From: Erysipelotrichaceae bacterium
GTDB lineage: Bacteria; Bacillota_I; Bacilli_A; Erysipelotrichales; Erysipelotrichaceae
DNA length: 16,826 nt
Reading direction: 5' to 3'
Assembly: GCA_900759455.1 (NCBI GenBank)
Contig: CAAEVI010000073.1
Span: 1-16,826 of the forward strand
The notes under the pieces were generated by a model, which saw only the letters and a list, made by a program, of their open reading frames with translations, did not search any database and had not been told where the DNA came from. Position 1 is the first letter of the stretch. Each line of letters begins with the position of its first letter. A program made the translations under genes and the position numbers. Positions 8,391 to 15,699 of this stretch are shown here, piece after piece.

Positions 8391-9353
8391 TTATACTAAG
8401 CGTTCGAATAGATTCTGCAATGGCTTGCGTGACGTTCTCGGCATGACCAGAGCTTCTTCGATCGGCACCGAGATGATCTGGTTCTCACGGATGCTGATAC
8501 ATTGACCGCCGATTCCCTGCATAAGCAGATCGACCGCTTTTTCTCCCATGCGGGATGCGAGAATACGATCTGACGGTGTCGGAGCACCTCCGCGCTGAAC
8601 ATGACCCAGTATAGTGGCTCTTCCAGAAAAGCCGGTATTGAGACTGACTTTTTTGGCAAACTGATGCACGTCAGTAATTTTCTCGGAGATAACTACGATT
8701 GCATGGCGTTTTTTCTTGATCAGATCCAAGTCACGCAGACGTTCCAATACTTCGCTTTCTTCAAACCCAGTATCACTTGTAATTACGATTTCCGCACCGC
8801 AGGCAATACCAGACCACAGTGCAAGATCCCCACAACGATTTCCCATCACTTCAACGATTGAACAACGATGATGTGAATTTGAAGTATCGCGCAGTTTATC
8901 GATTGCTTCAACAACAGTCGTAAGCGCAGTGTCAAAACCAATAGTAAAATCTGTACAAACGATATCGTTATCGATCGTACCCGGAATTCCGATACAGTTG
9001 ATTCCCATTTCCGTCAATGCAAGGGCACCACGGTATGAACCATCTCCGCCGATGACCACAACTGCTTCGATTCCGCGTTTCTTTAATTGTGTGACAGCCT
9101 TGCTGCGAACTTCCACATCTTTAAACTCAGGCAGTCGTGCTGAGCCAAGAATCGTTCCTCCGCGGTCAACGATTTCACCAACGCTGGCTTTTGTCAATGG
9201 TTCAATATATCCTTCTACCATTCCTTTATATCCATCATAGATACCAAAAACCTCGATGCCGCTGTTTAAAGCGACGCGTGTGACGGCACGGATAGCTGCA
9301 TTCATTCCCGGTGCATCTCCACCGGAAGTTAGAACACCAATACGTTTGACCAT
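8391..9353 (-). CDS. pfkA: ATP-dependent 6-phosphofructokinase
   Basis: Phosphorylates fructose 6-phosphate to fructose 1,6-bisphosphate, the committed step of glycolysis; bacterial forms are allosteric tetramers. The 320 residues match the short bacterial group. Motifs include TSGGDAPGMN (9-18), GGDGS (102-106, the glycine pattern of ATP rather than pyrophosphate users), GTIDND with the catalytic D128, the MGNRCGD stretch (170-176) and GHVQRGGAPTPSDR (250-263). An upstream in-frame ATG at 9366-9368 would add five residues, but it lies inside the Shine-Dalgarno GGAGGAAGG. The ATG at 9351-9353, eight bases downstream, fits the family N-terminus MVKRIGVLTSGG. It heads a two-gene operon with pyk, under a promoter overlapped by an inverted repeat. 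Confidence 0.97.
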   Translation of the reverse strand: MVKRIGVLTSGGDAPGMNAAIRAVTRVALNSGIEVFGIYDGYKGMVEGYIEPLTKASVGEIVDRGGTILGSARLPEFKDVEVRSKAVTQLKKRGIEAVVVIGGDGSYRGALALTEMGINCIGIPGTIDNDIVCTDFTIGFDTALTTVVEAIDKLRDTSNSHHRCSIVEVMGNRCGDLALWSGIACGAEIVITSDTGFEESEVLERLRDLDLIKKKRHAIVVISEKITDVHQFAKKVSLNTGFSGRATILGHVQRGGAPTPSDRILASRMGEKAVDLLMQGIGGQCISIRENQIISVPIEEALVMPRTSRKPLQNLFERLV

Positions 9354-9372
9354 ATAACCTTCCTCCATTCAC

Positions 9373-9409
9373 GAACATAATCATAGCACTATGTTCATCT
9401 TTATTTCAA
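9373..9409 (-). promoter_or_regulatory. pfkA-pyk promoter with overlapping inverted repeat
   Basis: -35 TTGAAA at 9404-9409, an 18-base spacer, and -10 TATGAT at 9380-9385 with an extended TGC. A perfect inverted repeat GAACATA-N10-TATGTTC (9373-9379 and 9390-9396) straddles the -10 box, the geometry of a repressor operator. The promoter call is good; the operator is inference. Confidence 0.7.
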
Positions 9410-9416
9410 GAAAAAA

Positions 9417-10328
9417 TTACCTTCTTGAACGCCCTTTTAGCATTTTTTCCGCACTAAGCGCTTTCACTCTTTCAAGCAGTCTGAGAGCCGCAACCGGATC
9501 ACTTTTTTTGGCTTGAAGAGAGCTGTAGCGCTGCTGCAGTTCAGCCATTGTGTAATTGCTTGTAAAATAAGTCAGTCGATGTGAATTCATGCGTTCGTCC
9601 AGCAACGGAAGCAGCACATCATCCCTTGACCAGGCAGTAACGCTTTCACCGCCGATATCATCAAAGACGACCACCTTTGCCTTTGCAATTTTCGCAAGCA
9701 GTTCCTCCATTGCCTCATTGTCCTGGAACAGACGTTTCAGCTGGGAAACAAGCCTTGGCACATTGACAAAGGCGCAAGTGCTGCCCTGTCTTGCAAAATA
9801 ATTGCAGACACCGATGCATAAATAAGATTTGCCGACACCCGGAGGACCTGCCAGATAAATACCTTCACGGCACTGCGGGTCAAGCAGGTGTTTCATCACA
9901 TACATGACCACATCACGGTATTCTTTGCTTTCATTATTTAACGGAAGCGACGCCAGATCGATTGACAGATCAGCGTGATCGAAATCCATGACGCGATAAT
10001 TTTTTTCATGAGCATAGCGCAGCCGCTCATCTTTATAATACGCGCATGGTTTCAATCCATACGTCAAAAGTCCGTCATACGTCAGATCCAGGTAATGTCC
10101 CCTTGGTTCAAAGCGGCAAAACGAAAGACCCCGGCATGCCTCACAGGCCGTTTTTGTCTGTACCCACTGCTGAAATGTTCCGCTGTGATCAGCGATATAC
10201 TGTGCATCTAAATGATGCTGTCCGGCAAAGGAAACAACATGGGGATCCTTCAACAGTTCTTCAACCAGTTTTGTTTTTTTCGCTCTTGCCTTTTCATCCA
10301 GTTCAAAATCAAAGCTTACTGCATCCAT
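9417..10328 (-). CDS. dnaI: Primosomal helicase loader DnaI
   Basis: AAA+ ATPase that loads the replicative helicase onto DNA at the origin and at restarted forks in Bacillota. The 303 residues split into an N-terminal helicase-binding part with a zinc site (C62, C65, C71, C95, the last in LKPCAYY) and a C-terminal AAA+ domain. Walker A is GPPGVGKS (161-168), Walker B is VVFDDIGGE (about 220-228), sensor 1 is TSN (256-258), and a late arginine pair lies in RLLER (283-287). ATG at 10326-10328 follows GAGGTGAAG. It is the last gene of the polA operon, 27 bp after dnaB, and the pair works together during helicase loading. No strong terminator follows; only an eight-bp inverted repeat (9405-9412, 9422-9429) spans the stop region and the pfkA -35. 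Confidence 0.95.
   Translation of the reverse strand: MDAVSFDFELDEKARAKKTKLVEELLKDPHVVSFAGQHHLDAQYIADHSGTFQQWVQTKTACEACRGLSFCRFEPRGHYLDLTYDGLLTYGLKPCAYYKDERLRYAHEKNYRVMDFDHADLSIDLASLPLNNESKEYRDVVMYVMKHLLDPQCREGIYLAGPPGVGKSYLCIGVCNYFARQGSTCAFVNVPRLVSQLKRLFQDNEAMEELLAKIAKAKVVVFDDIGGESVTAWSRDDVLLPLLDERMNSHRLTYFTSNYTMAELQQRYSSLQAKKSDPVAALRLLERVKALSAEKMLKGRSRR
9453..9466 (-). promoter_or_regulatory. cre-like site inside the dnaI 3' end
   Basis: TGAAAGCGCTTAGT matches 12 of 14 positions of the CcpA site consensus TGWAANCGNTNWCA, as I recall it. It lies within dnaI codons, centred about 87 bases before the predicted pfkA start. Upstream cre sites activate glycolytic operons in some lactic bacteria. 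Chance occurrence is possible. Confidence 0.3.
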
Positions 10329-10355
10329 GGCTTCACCTCGTGTCTTCCTGTAGTT

Positions 10356-11522
10356 TTATTCCAATTTAGCTCCCAACTGCTGCTGCAGCTGTTCGATCGT
10401 CTGATCATCCACATCCGCAATCGTTTCATCTTCGGTTTCTTCATACCACTGCGGAAGTTTTTTCGTATTGCGCACGGTCTCTGAGGAATACGCAAATTCT
10501 TTTTCGGCCTGTTCTTTGGCTTTTTCCAAAGTATCGATCTTCTGACGTGCCCAGCTGGCCGCAACTTTCTCGACATATGATCTGGCAAAGCTCTGTCCGG
10601 TTCTTTTCAGCACGAATTCGATCAGGACATTGACGACTTCCTTGGGAAGATGATAGCGGACGAGCAGCGATTCGATCAGACGGCTGTCAGAAGCACTGAC
10701 AGGAATATCCGGCTGAAGGCTTTTAAAAAACTGCACCGGTGCCAGCTGATACGGATCCTTCACATCCATTTCGATCGCACGCCCTTTCGCACGCGCTTTT
10801 TTCTTCAATAGTTCTGTATTGAAAACTCCGGTGCGAGGGTTAATGCACTGATTGACGAGCTTTCGCATCTCCAGTTCATCAATACTGTGAACCTGGGACA
10901 GCTCCGCGATCAGCCGCAGATTCTCTTTGGTCTGCAGACGCTGAGGGAAACGGCGCTGGAAGCCTTCCAGAAACCGCTGATAATCAAAATCCAGCGCAGG
11001 CTCCGCAGCTGTCTCCTGTTTCGGACGCAGACGGATAAATGCATCTGCGGACTCCTGCAGTCCTTCGTCGAAGGCAAAAGAGGCTGTCAGCTCGACATAA
11101 CCTTCCCTGTCCTGTTCTTCTTTGCTGAAAAACAGCTTGGCAAAGTCATATGCATCCTTTCCGAACTTTCGAAGATACAAACGGCCGAACACCTCGTGAC
11201 GAAGGAAAGACGAGCCGCTTTTAGGCGGAAACAAACGATACAGATATTCATTGGTGCGGGGATCCAGGTATGTTTTCAGCAGCAGGAACTGCTCCAGCTT
11301 CATACGAATCTGTTCCAGTCTCTCTATGCTGACACCCATCATTTGAATCAGCAGCAGATGATTCGTGATCGGTCGTCTGGAAGCGCCCAGTGAATAAAAT
11401 AAATGATACAGTTCTCCGGCTTCTTTTCCGATCAAGGGCACATACAGCAGATGCAGGGTATGCTGATCCTCTTCATCAAGCTTTCCCGTTACTTCGATAC
11501 GGCATTTGTCCTCAACCTTCAT
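10356..11522 (-). CDS. dnaB: Replication initiation and membrane attachment protein DnaB (DnaB/DnaD family)
   Basis: Bacillota DnaB is not the helicase: it is a DNA-remodelling loader that acts with DnaD and DnaI at oriC and restart sites. The 388 residues show a weakly conserved winged-helix-like N-terminus, a basic middle segment (about 180-250), and the DnaB/DnaD C-terminal motif around 300-340, with SYVEKVAASWARQKIDTLEKA-like spacing where the Trp and Ile-x-T positions are typical. The acidic, glutamine-rich tail is poorly conserved. Its ATG (11520-11522) lies inside coaE, overlapping it by 11 bases, with GAGGGG just upstream, so translational coupling is likely. dnaI follows 27 bp later. 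The family assignment rests on the C-terminal motif plus the dnaB-dnaI context, which is conserved in Bacillota. Confidence 0.88.
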   Translation of the reverse strand: MKVEDKCRIEVTGKLDEEDQHTLHLLYVPLIGKEAGELYHLFYSLGASRRPITNHLLLIQMMGVSIERLEQIRMKLEQFLLLKTYLDPRTNEYLYRLFPPKSGSSFLRHEVFGRLYLRKFGKDAYDFAKLFFSKEEQDREGYVELTASFAFDEGLQESADAFIRLRPKQETAAEPALDFDYQRFLEGFQRRFPQRLQTKENLRLIAELSQVHSIDELEMRKLVNQCINPRTGVFNTELLKKKARAKGRAIEMDVKDPYQLAPVQFFKSLQPDIPVSASDSRLIESLLVRYHLPKEVVNVLIEFVLKRTGQSFARSYVEKVAASWARQKIDTLEKAKEQAEKEFAYSSETVRNTKKLPQWYEETEDETIADVDDQTIEQLQQQLGAKLE

Positions 11523-12108
11523 TCAGCCCCTCACCCGCTCTTTTCAAATTCCTCAGCACCTGTTCTTTCAGTGCTTCCTTATCAGCATTATTGTATAACA
11601 CGACATCACATAAAGCAATTTTTTCTTGCTGGGAAAGCTGTGCCGATAAGCGTCTGCCGGCTTCCTCACGCGCTATCCCGCGGCCTTCTTCCAGCCGTTT
11701 TAATAAAAGCTGTTCATCACAGGCCACGACCCATGCTTCATCAAAATGCTTTTGCCAGCCGATTTCAAACAAAAGCGGAATTTCGGCAACAGCCAGCGTG
11801 CAACCGCAGGCATCCATCCTTCGCATCAGTTCATCTTTGATCATCGGATGCAGGATATGCTCGACATTCTCTCTTTCTCCCTGACCAAACATCAGGTCGC
11901 TTAATGCCGCGCGGTTCAGTTCACCGTTTTTCAAAAGAACAGCGCTGCCGTACTTCTCAAGAAGGGCTGTATATCCGGGTTCTCCCGGCTGCAGCAGTTC
12001 ATGATTGATCCTGTCACAGTCAAACACCGGTATGCCTGCTTCTTTCAAAATTTCGATGACAGTTGATTTGCCTGCTCCCATCACACCGCTTAAAGCAATC
12101 TTGGTCAT
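11512..12108 (-). CDS. coaE: Dephospho-CoA kinase
   Basis: Performs the last step of coenzyme A synthesis, phosphorylating the 3' hydroxyl of dephospho-CoA. From the chosen start it has 198 residues, the normal length. The P-loop GVMGAGKS is at 8-15, followed by FDCD (29-32), the EIPLLFE segment (109-115), a basic lid around 136-155, and QLSQQEKIALCDVVLYNN near 157-174. A longer frame could open at 12192, but that adds 28 residues read out of mutM sequence with no family match. The ATG at 12106-12108 overlaps the mutM stop as ATGA and gives the canonical MTKIALSG start. It has only a weak A-rich Shine-Dalgarno, so it probably depends on translation from mutM. It overlaps dnaB by 11 bases. The mutM-coaE-dnaB order resembles that of Bacillus, where further genes are interspersed. 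Confidence 0.95.
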   Translation of the reverse strand: MTKIALSGVMGAGKSTVIEILKEAGIPVFDCDRINHELLQPGEPGYTALLEKYGSAVLLKNGELNRAALSDLMFGQGERENVEHILHPMIKDELMRRMDACGCTLAVAEIPLLFEIGWQKHFDEAWVVACDEQLLLKRLEEGRGIAREEAGRRLSAQLSQQEKIALCDVVLYNNADKEALKEQVLRNLKRAGEGLNEG

Positions 12109-12935
12109 CTTTTTTTCTGGCAATGTGTGCATAAATATGTCCCTCTTCCTCCGACTACTATTTTTTTGATTTCCTGAGCGCAGAGCGGACACGGCTGTCC
12201 TTTCCTGCTGTGCACTTTCAGTTTCAGCTGAAACCGCCCGTCCACGCCCAATGAAGATGTATAACTGCGAATCGTTGTGCCGCCTGCGGCAATTGCCCCG
12301 CTTAAAATCCTTCGCATTTCATCCACCAGTCTGACAAAATCTTTTTTTCTCATTCTCGATACCCTGGTCTGCGGATGAAGGCCAAGCGCAAAACAGATTT
12401 CATCGGCATAAATATTGCCGACACCGGCGATTACGCTTTGGTCCAGCAAGGCCTGTTTCAAAGTGATCTGACGGCCATGCAGGCGGCGATACAGCCATTC
12501 GCCGTTGAGTTTTTCGTCAAAAGCATCCAGTCCCACATGCGCGAAACACGGATACTCTGAAATATCATCCATATGATCATACACATACATACGGCCAAAT
12601 TTGCGCGTATCATGATAACGAAGCTCCCGCCCGTCCTGCAGACGGAAAATCACATGCACATGTTTATGATCATATGGTTCCTGGGGCTGCTGCAGATAAA
12701 ATTTACCTTCCATGCGCAGATGGCTGATCCACATGACATCCCCGCAGTCAAAACATAAATACTTTCCTAATCTGTGATATCCTTCGATACGATGGCCTTT
12801 GAGCTTTTGAACAAATTGTTCGCTGTCTCCATGAATGATGTTTTCCCACATGATCCTGATATCCTCGATCACCGGGTTTCCCATCTGACAGGCCAGCGTA
12901 TCCAGCACAGTCTGTACTTCAGGCAGTTCCGGCAT
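12105..12935 (-). CDS. mutM: Formamidopyrimidine-DNA glycosylase (Fpg/MutM)
   Basis: Base-excision repair enzyme that removes 8-oxoguanine and ring-opened purines and nicks the abasic site. The 276 residues begin MPELPEVQT, so after methionine removal P2 is the Schiff-base nucleophile and E3 the acid. K58 (LGKYL) and the SHLRMEG loop (about 72-78) contact DNA. The helix-two-turn-helix contains AGVGNIYADE. The C-terminal zinc finger is C249, C252, C269, C272, with the conserved R264 in GGRGT. The ATG at 12933-12935 sits eight bases after the polA stop, with AGGTG inside the polA tail. Pairing with polA makes functional sense, since Pol I fills the gap left by base excision. No catalytic residue is missing. 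Confidence 0.97.
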   Translation of the reverse strand: MPELPEVQTVLDTLACQMGNPVIEDIRIMWENIIHGDSEQFVQKLKGHRIEGYHRLGKYLCFDCGDVMWISHLRMEGKFYLQQPQEPYDHKHVHVIFRLQDGRELRYHDTRKFGRMYVYDHMDDISEYPCFAHVGLDAFDEKLNGEWLYRRLHGRQITLKQALLDQSVIAGVGNIYADEICFALGLHPQTRVSRMRKKDFVRLVDEMRRILSGAIAAGGTTIRSYTSSLGVDGRFQLKLKVHSRKGQPCPLCAQEIKKIVVGGRGTYLCTHCQKKR

Positions 12936-12943
12936 ATATACAC

Positions 12944-15526
12944 CTACTTTGCTTCATACCATGATCTGCCATAATTGGCTTTGGCAATCAACGGTACTTT
13001 CAGCTGGATCGCATTCTGCATTCCTTCTTCCACGATCTGTGTCATGATTTCCTTCTCACTTTCCAAAACATCAAAAATCAGCTCATCGTGAATCTGCAGG
13101 ATCATTTTGGATTTTACTCCCTCCTGCTTCATTCGCCGATCGATCACGATCATCGCCAGTTTGATCAGATCCGCGGCGCTTCCCTGGATCGGGGCATTCA
13201 TGGCAGCCCGTTTTCCAAACTCACGCATCATGTAATTTTTATCATTGATCTCAGGTATATAGCGCCGGCGTCCGAACATTGTCTTTACATATCCGTTCTC
13301 TTCGCAAAACACAATCGTCTCATTCATGAATGCATGAATCTTCGGATAAGAGGCAAAGTACTTCTCGATAAAACTATGTGCTTCCTTACGCGTAATGCCC
13401 AGCTGTTCACTCAGTCCGAAATCCGACTGACCATAAACAATACCGAAATTTACCGTCTTTGCACTGCGGCGCATGGAAGCGTCGACATCCTCCTGTGCCA
13501 CATCGAAAATCTGCATTGCTGTTTTTGTATGAATATCGATGCCGTGATTAAAGGCTTCGATCATCTGTGTCTCATCCGCCATGTGCGCCAGCATCCTTAA
13601 TTCGATCTGAGAATAATCCGCCGACAGGAACAGATGTCCCTCTTCCGCTGTAAATGCTTTTCGGATTTCCCGGCCTTCCTCATCTCGAACACTGATATTC
13701 TGTAAATTCGGTTCGCTGCTGGAAAGTCTTCCTGTCTGTGCCAGTGCCTGATTAAAGATCGTATGAATCCGCTGATCTGCACCGATGTGCTTTTTCAGTC
13801 CCTGCACATAAGTGGAATACAGCTTGGCATATTTACGATACTCCAGCAGACAGTCGATGATCGGATGCACATCTCGCAGTTTTTCCAAAACTTCGACGGC
13901 AGTACTTCGTTTTTTCCCGGCCTTCAGGTTAAGATCATCAAAAAGGACCTCGGCCAGCTGTTTCGGCGAATTAATATTAAATGTCTTATCGGCATACGCA
14001 TAGACCTGCTGCGCATACTCTTCCATGCGGCGGCCTGTAACCACACCGATCTCATCAAGAATTTTCTCACTGATATGTATGCCTTCCTTTTCCATCTCAA
14101 ACAAAATATGAGAAAGAGGCATTTCCAGGTCAACCAGCAGTTTCCACAGCTCTTTTTCCTTCAGTTCCTGTTTCATGCCGGCAATGATCCGCCGGTATCC
14201 GCATAACAGCTCCTGCATATGTCGAAGCTGTTTTTCCGCATCCACGCCCTGTTCCTTTTGTTTCTTCCCGTATACATCATCGATCTTCATTGACATCACG
14301 ATCTGATAATGATCGAGAAAACGCTGCGGGCTGGTGACAGAGCTGTCCAGCAGAAATGCGCCAAGCATCAGATCAAAAGCAAAGGGGCTGCATGCAATTT
14401 GATGGCGCTGGCAAATATGATAAAACTCCTTGGCATTGAACGTATTTTTATTTTCGCTCTGCGCAAGATACTGCAGCAGTCGTTCGTCCTTTTTCGCATG
14501 TTCCAAAGAAATATAAAACAGTTCCTCTCCGCATGAAACAGCAAAGCCGTACAGTTTCTTTTTTGTGTAATGCACATTGTCATAGTCTGCCAGAATGATC
14601 GTATCCGCTTGTTCCAGATCCACTTCCAAATGCTCGACCACATGAATGTTTTCCTCATTCCCTGCAGTCTCCGCTGCTTCCTGATGCATGAATGACTTCA
14701 TCTCATATTTCTGATAAAACGCATTTACGCCTTCATCGAAGCCGTGAAACACCACATCGTCAAGGGAATACGGGATCTCCGCATCCTGTTTGATCGTCGC
14801 CAGCTCTTTAGACATCATGGCGTTATCATGATCATTGACAAGCTTCTCCTTCAGTTTGCCTTTGATTTCATCGATATGCTCATAAACCGCGTCGACACTG
14901 TGATAACTGCTTAATAATTTCAATGCGGTCTTTTCCCCGATCCCTTTGACTCCCGGGATATTATCGGCACTGTCCCCCATCAACGCCTTCAGATCAATGA
15001 TCTGTTTCGGTTCGATGCCGTAAGTATTGAAAAGTTCTTTCTCATTCATCAGCTGCATGTCACTGATGCCTTTTTTCATCAGCAGCACCTGTGTGGTTGC
15101 GTCGATCAGCTGCAGCAAATCGCGGTCACTTGTCAAAATCGTCGTCTCCACTTCCGGGTGCGCTTTGGCAAAAGAACCGATGATATCGTCAGCTTCGATG
15201 CCTTCGCATTCATAGCGCTTAATTCCGCAGGCATCCAGAAATTCACGGACAATGGGAAACTGAACGATCAGCTCCTGATCCAGCTCCCGTCTGGTCCCCT
15301 TATAATCTGCATACATCTCATGACGGAACGTAGGTTTGCCCGCATCCCATGCGACCATCACTCCATCCGGCTTGATCTCATTCAGTGCTTTCTGAAACAT
15401 GGTGACAAACCCATATACCGCATTGGTGGGAATTCCGTTTCCTGTCCTCATCATACGGCCATAAACCGTCGCATAATAAGCACGAAACAACATAGAATTT
15501 CCATCCAGCAATAACAATTTTTCCAT
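12944..15526 (-). CDS. polA: DNA polymerase I with an inactive-looking proofreading domain
   Basis: Repair and Okazaki-fragment polymerase of 860 residues. The N-terminal 5' nuclease (1-290) shows EGIEADDIIGSFA, TSDRDLL (132-138) and MGDSADNIPGVKGIGEKTA (183-201). The middle domain (about 295-470) aligns with the 3'-5' exonuclease, but the expected acidic DxE motif reads ADYDNVH at 313-319, so proofreading is probably lost, as in Bacillus Pol I. The polymerase part has motif A SADYSQIELR (catalytic D637), motif B RRSAKTVNFGIVYG (R686, K690, F694; the phenylalanine disfavours dideoxynucleotides) and motif C QIHDELIF (D814). ATG at 15524-15526 is directly preceded by an in-frame TAA closing an eight-codon minicistron; its own ribosome site is only GGGGTG. 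It heads the operon with mutM, coaE, dnaB and dnaI. Confidence 0.97.
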   Translation of the reverse strand: MEKLLLLDGNSMLFRAYYATVYGRMMRTGNGIPTNAVYGFVTMFQKALNEIKPDGVMVAWDAGKPTFRHEMYADYKGTRRELDQELIVQFPIVREFLDACGIKRYECEGIEADDIIGSFAKAHPEVETTILTSDRDLLQLIDATTQVLLMKKGISDMQLMNEKELFNTYGIEPKQIIDLKALMGDSADNIPGVKGIGEKTALKLLSSYHSVDAVYEHIDEIKGKLKEKLVNDHDNAMMSKELATIKQDAEIPYSLDDVVFHGFDEGVNAFYQKYEMKSFMHQEAAETAGNEENIHVVEHLEVDLEQADTIILADYDNVHYTKKKLYGFAVSCGEELFYISLEHAKKDERLLQYLAQSENKNTFNAKEFYHICQRHQIACSPFAFDLMLGAFLLDSSVTSPQRFLDHYQIVMSMKIDDVYGKKQKEQGVDAEKQLRHMQELLCGYRRIIAGMKQELKEKELWKLLVDLEMPLSHILFEMEKEGIHISEKILDEIGVVTGRRMEEYAQQVYAYADKTFNINSPKQLAEVLFDDLNLKAGKKRSTAVEVLEKLRDVHPIIDCLLEYRKYAKLYSTYVQGLKKHIGADQRIHTIFNQALAQTGRLSSSEPNLQNISVRDEEGREIRKAFTAEEGHLFLSADYSQIELRMLAHMADETQMIEAFNHGIDIHTKTAMQIFDVAQEDVDASMRRSAKTVNFGIVYGQSDFGLSEQLGITRKEAHSFIEKYFASYPKIHAFMNETIVFCEENGYVKTMFGRRRYIPEINDKNYMMREFGKRAAMNAPIQGSAADLIKLAMIVIDRRMKQEGVKSKMILQIHDELIFDVLESEKEIMTQIVEEGMQNAIQLKVPLIAKANYGRSWYEAK

Positions 15527-15567
15527 TTATCCAACACCCCGCATGTCATCCATGCAGGCTCTCCTTT
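15527..15567 (-). promoter_or_regulatory. polA leader: strong Shine-Dalgarno, eight-codon minicistron and hairpin
   Basis: AAAGGAGAG (15559-15567) precedes an ATG (15551-15553) that opens MDDMRGVG and ends in TAA (15527-15529), touching the polA ATG in the same frame. The minicistron start lies in an eight-bp stem CCTGCATG/CATGCGGG (15551-15558 with 15538-15545, loop GATGA). The best ribosome site is thus 32 bases from polA. Seen directly; any role in coupling is inference. Confidence 0.55.
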
Positions 15568-15578
15568 CGTTTCTATTT

Positions 15579-15587
15579 ATTTTACCA
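15579..15587 (-). promoter_or_regulatory. Candidate extended -10 promoter of the polA operon
   Basis: -10 TAAAAT at 15579-15584 with TGG before it, which makes an extended TGnTAAAAT. The -35 region (CTGTGA or TGTGAA) is poor. The start would be near 15572, only a few bases before AAAGGAGAG. Confidence 0.55.
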
Positions 15588-15630
15588 CATTTATTCCCGC
15601 TTCACAGATTCTTTGCTCTTTTCATTCCAC

Positions 15631-15682
15631 AAAAAAACCGGTCTGTGATCTGCATTTGTGATGCAAATCACGTTCCGGCTTT
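15631..15682 (-). terminator. Strong terminator after the TroA-like lipoprotein gene
   Basis: Outer stem AAAGCCGG/CCGGTTTT, a small internal loop, then an inner 11-bp stem GTGATTTGCAT/ATGCAGATCAC with one G-U pair and a five-base loop, followed by seven T. It begins about 17 bases after the stop and isolates the upstream unit from polA. Confidence 0.9.
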
Positions 15683-15699
15683 CGTTTGCGGCTTTTCGC

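Noticed and set aside
9354..9368. Five-residue longer start for pfkA
   Set aside because: That ATG is part of the Shine-Dalgarno region; the next ATG is correctly spaced and matches the family N-terminus.
9373..9396. LexA (SOS) box at the pfkA promoter
   Set aside because: GAAC and GTTC ends are present, but the spacing is far longer than the four bases of the Bacillota SOS box.
11390..11884. Plus-strand frames of 145-164 residues opposite coaE and dnaB
   Set aside because: Composition is that of complemented coding sequence, and both sense genes are secure.
12109..12192. Longer N-terminus for coaE
   Set aside because: The 28 extra residues are mutM sequence read in another frame, and the ATGA-overlap start gives the canonical P-loop position.
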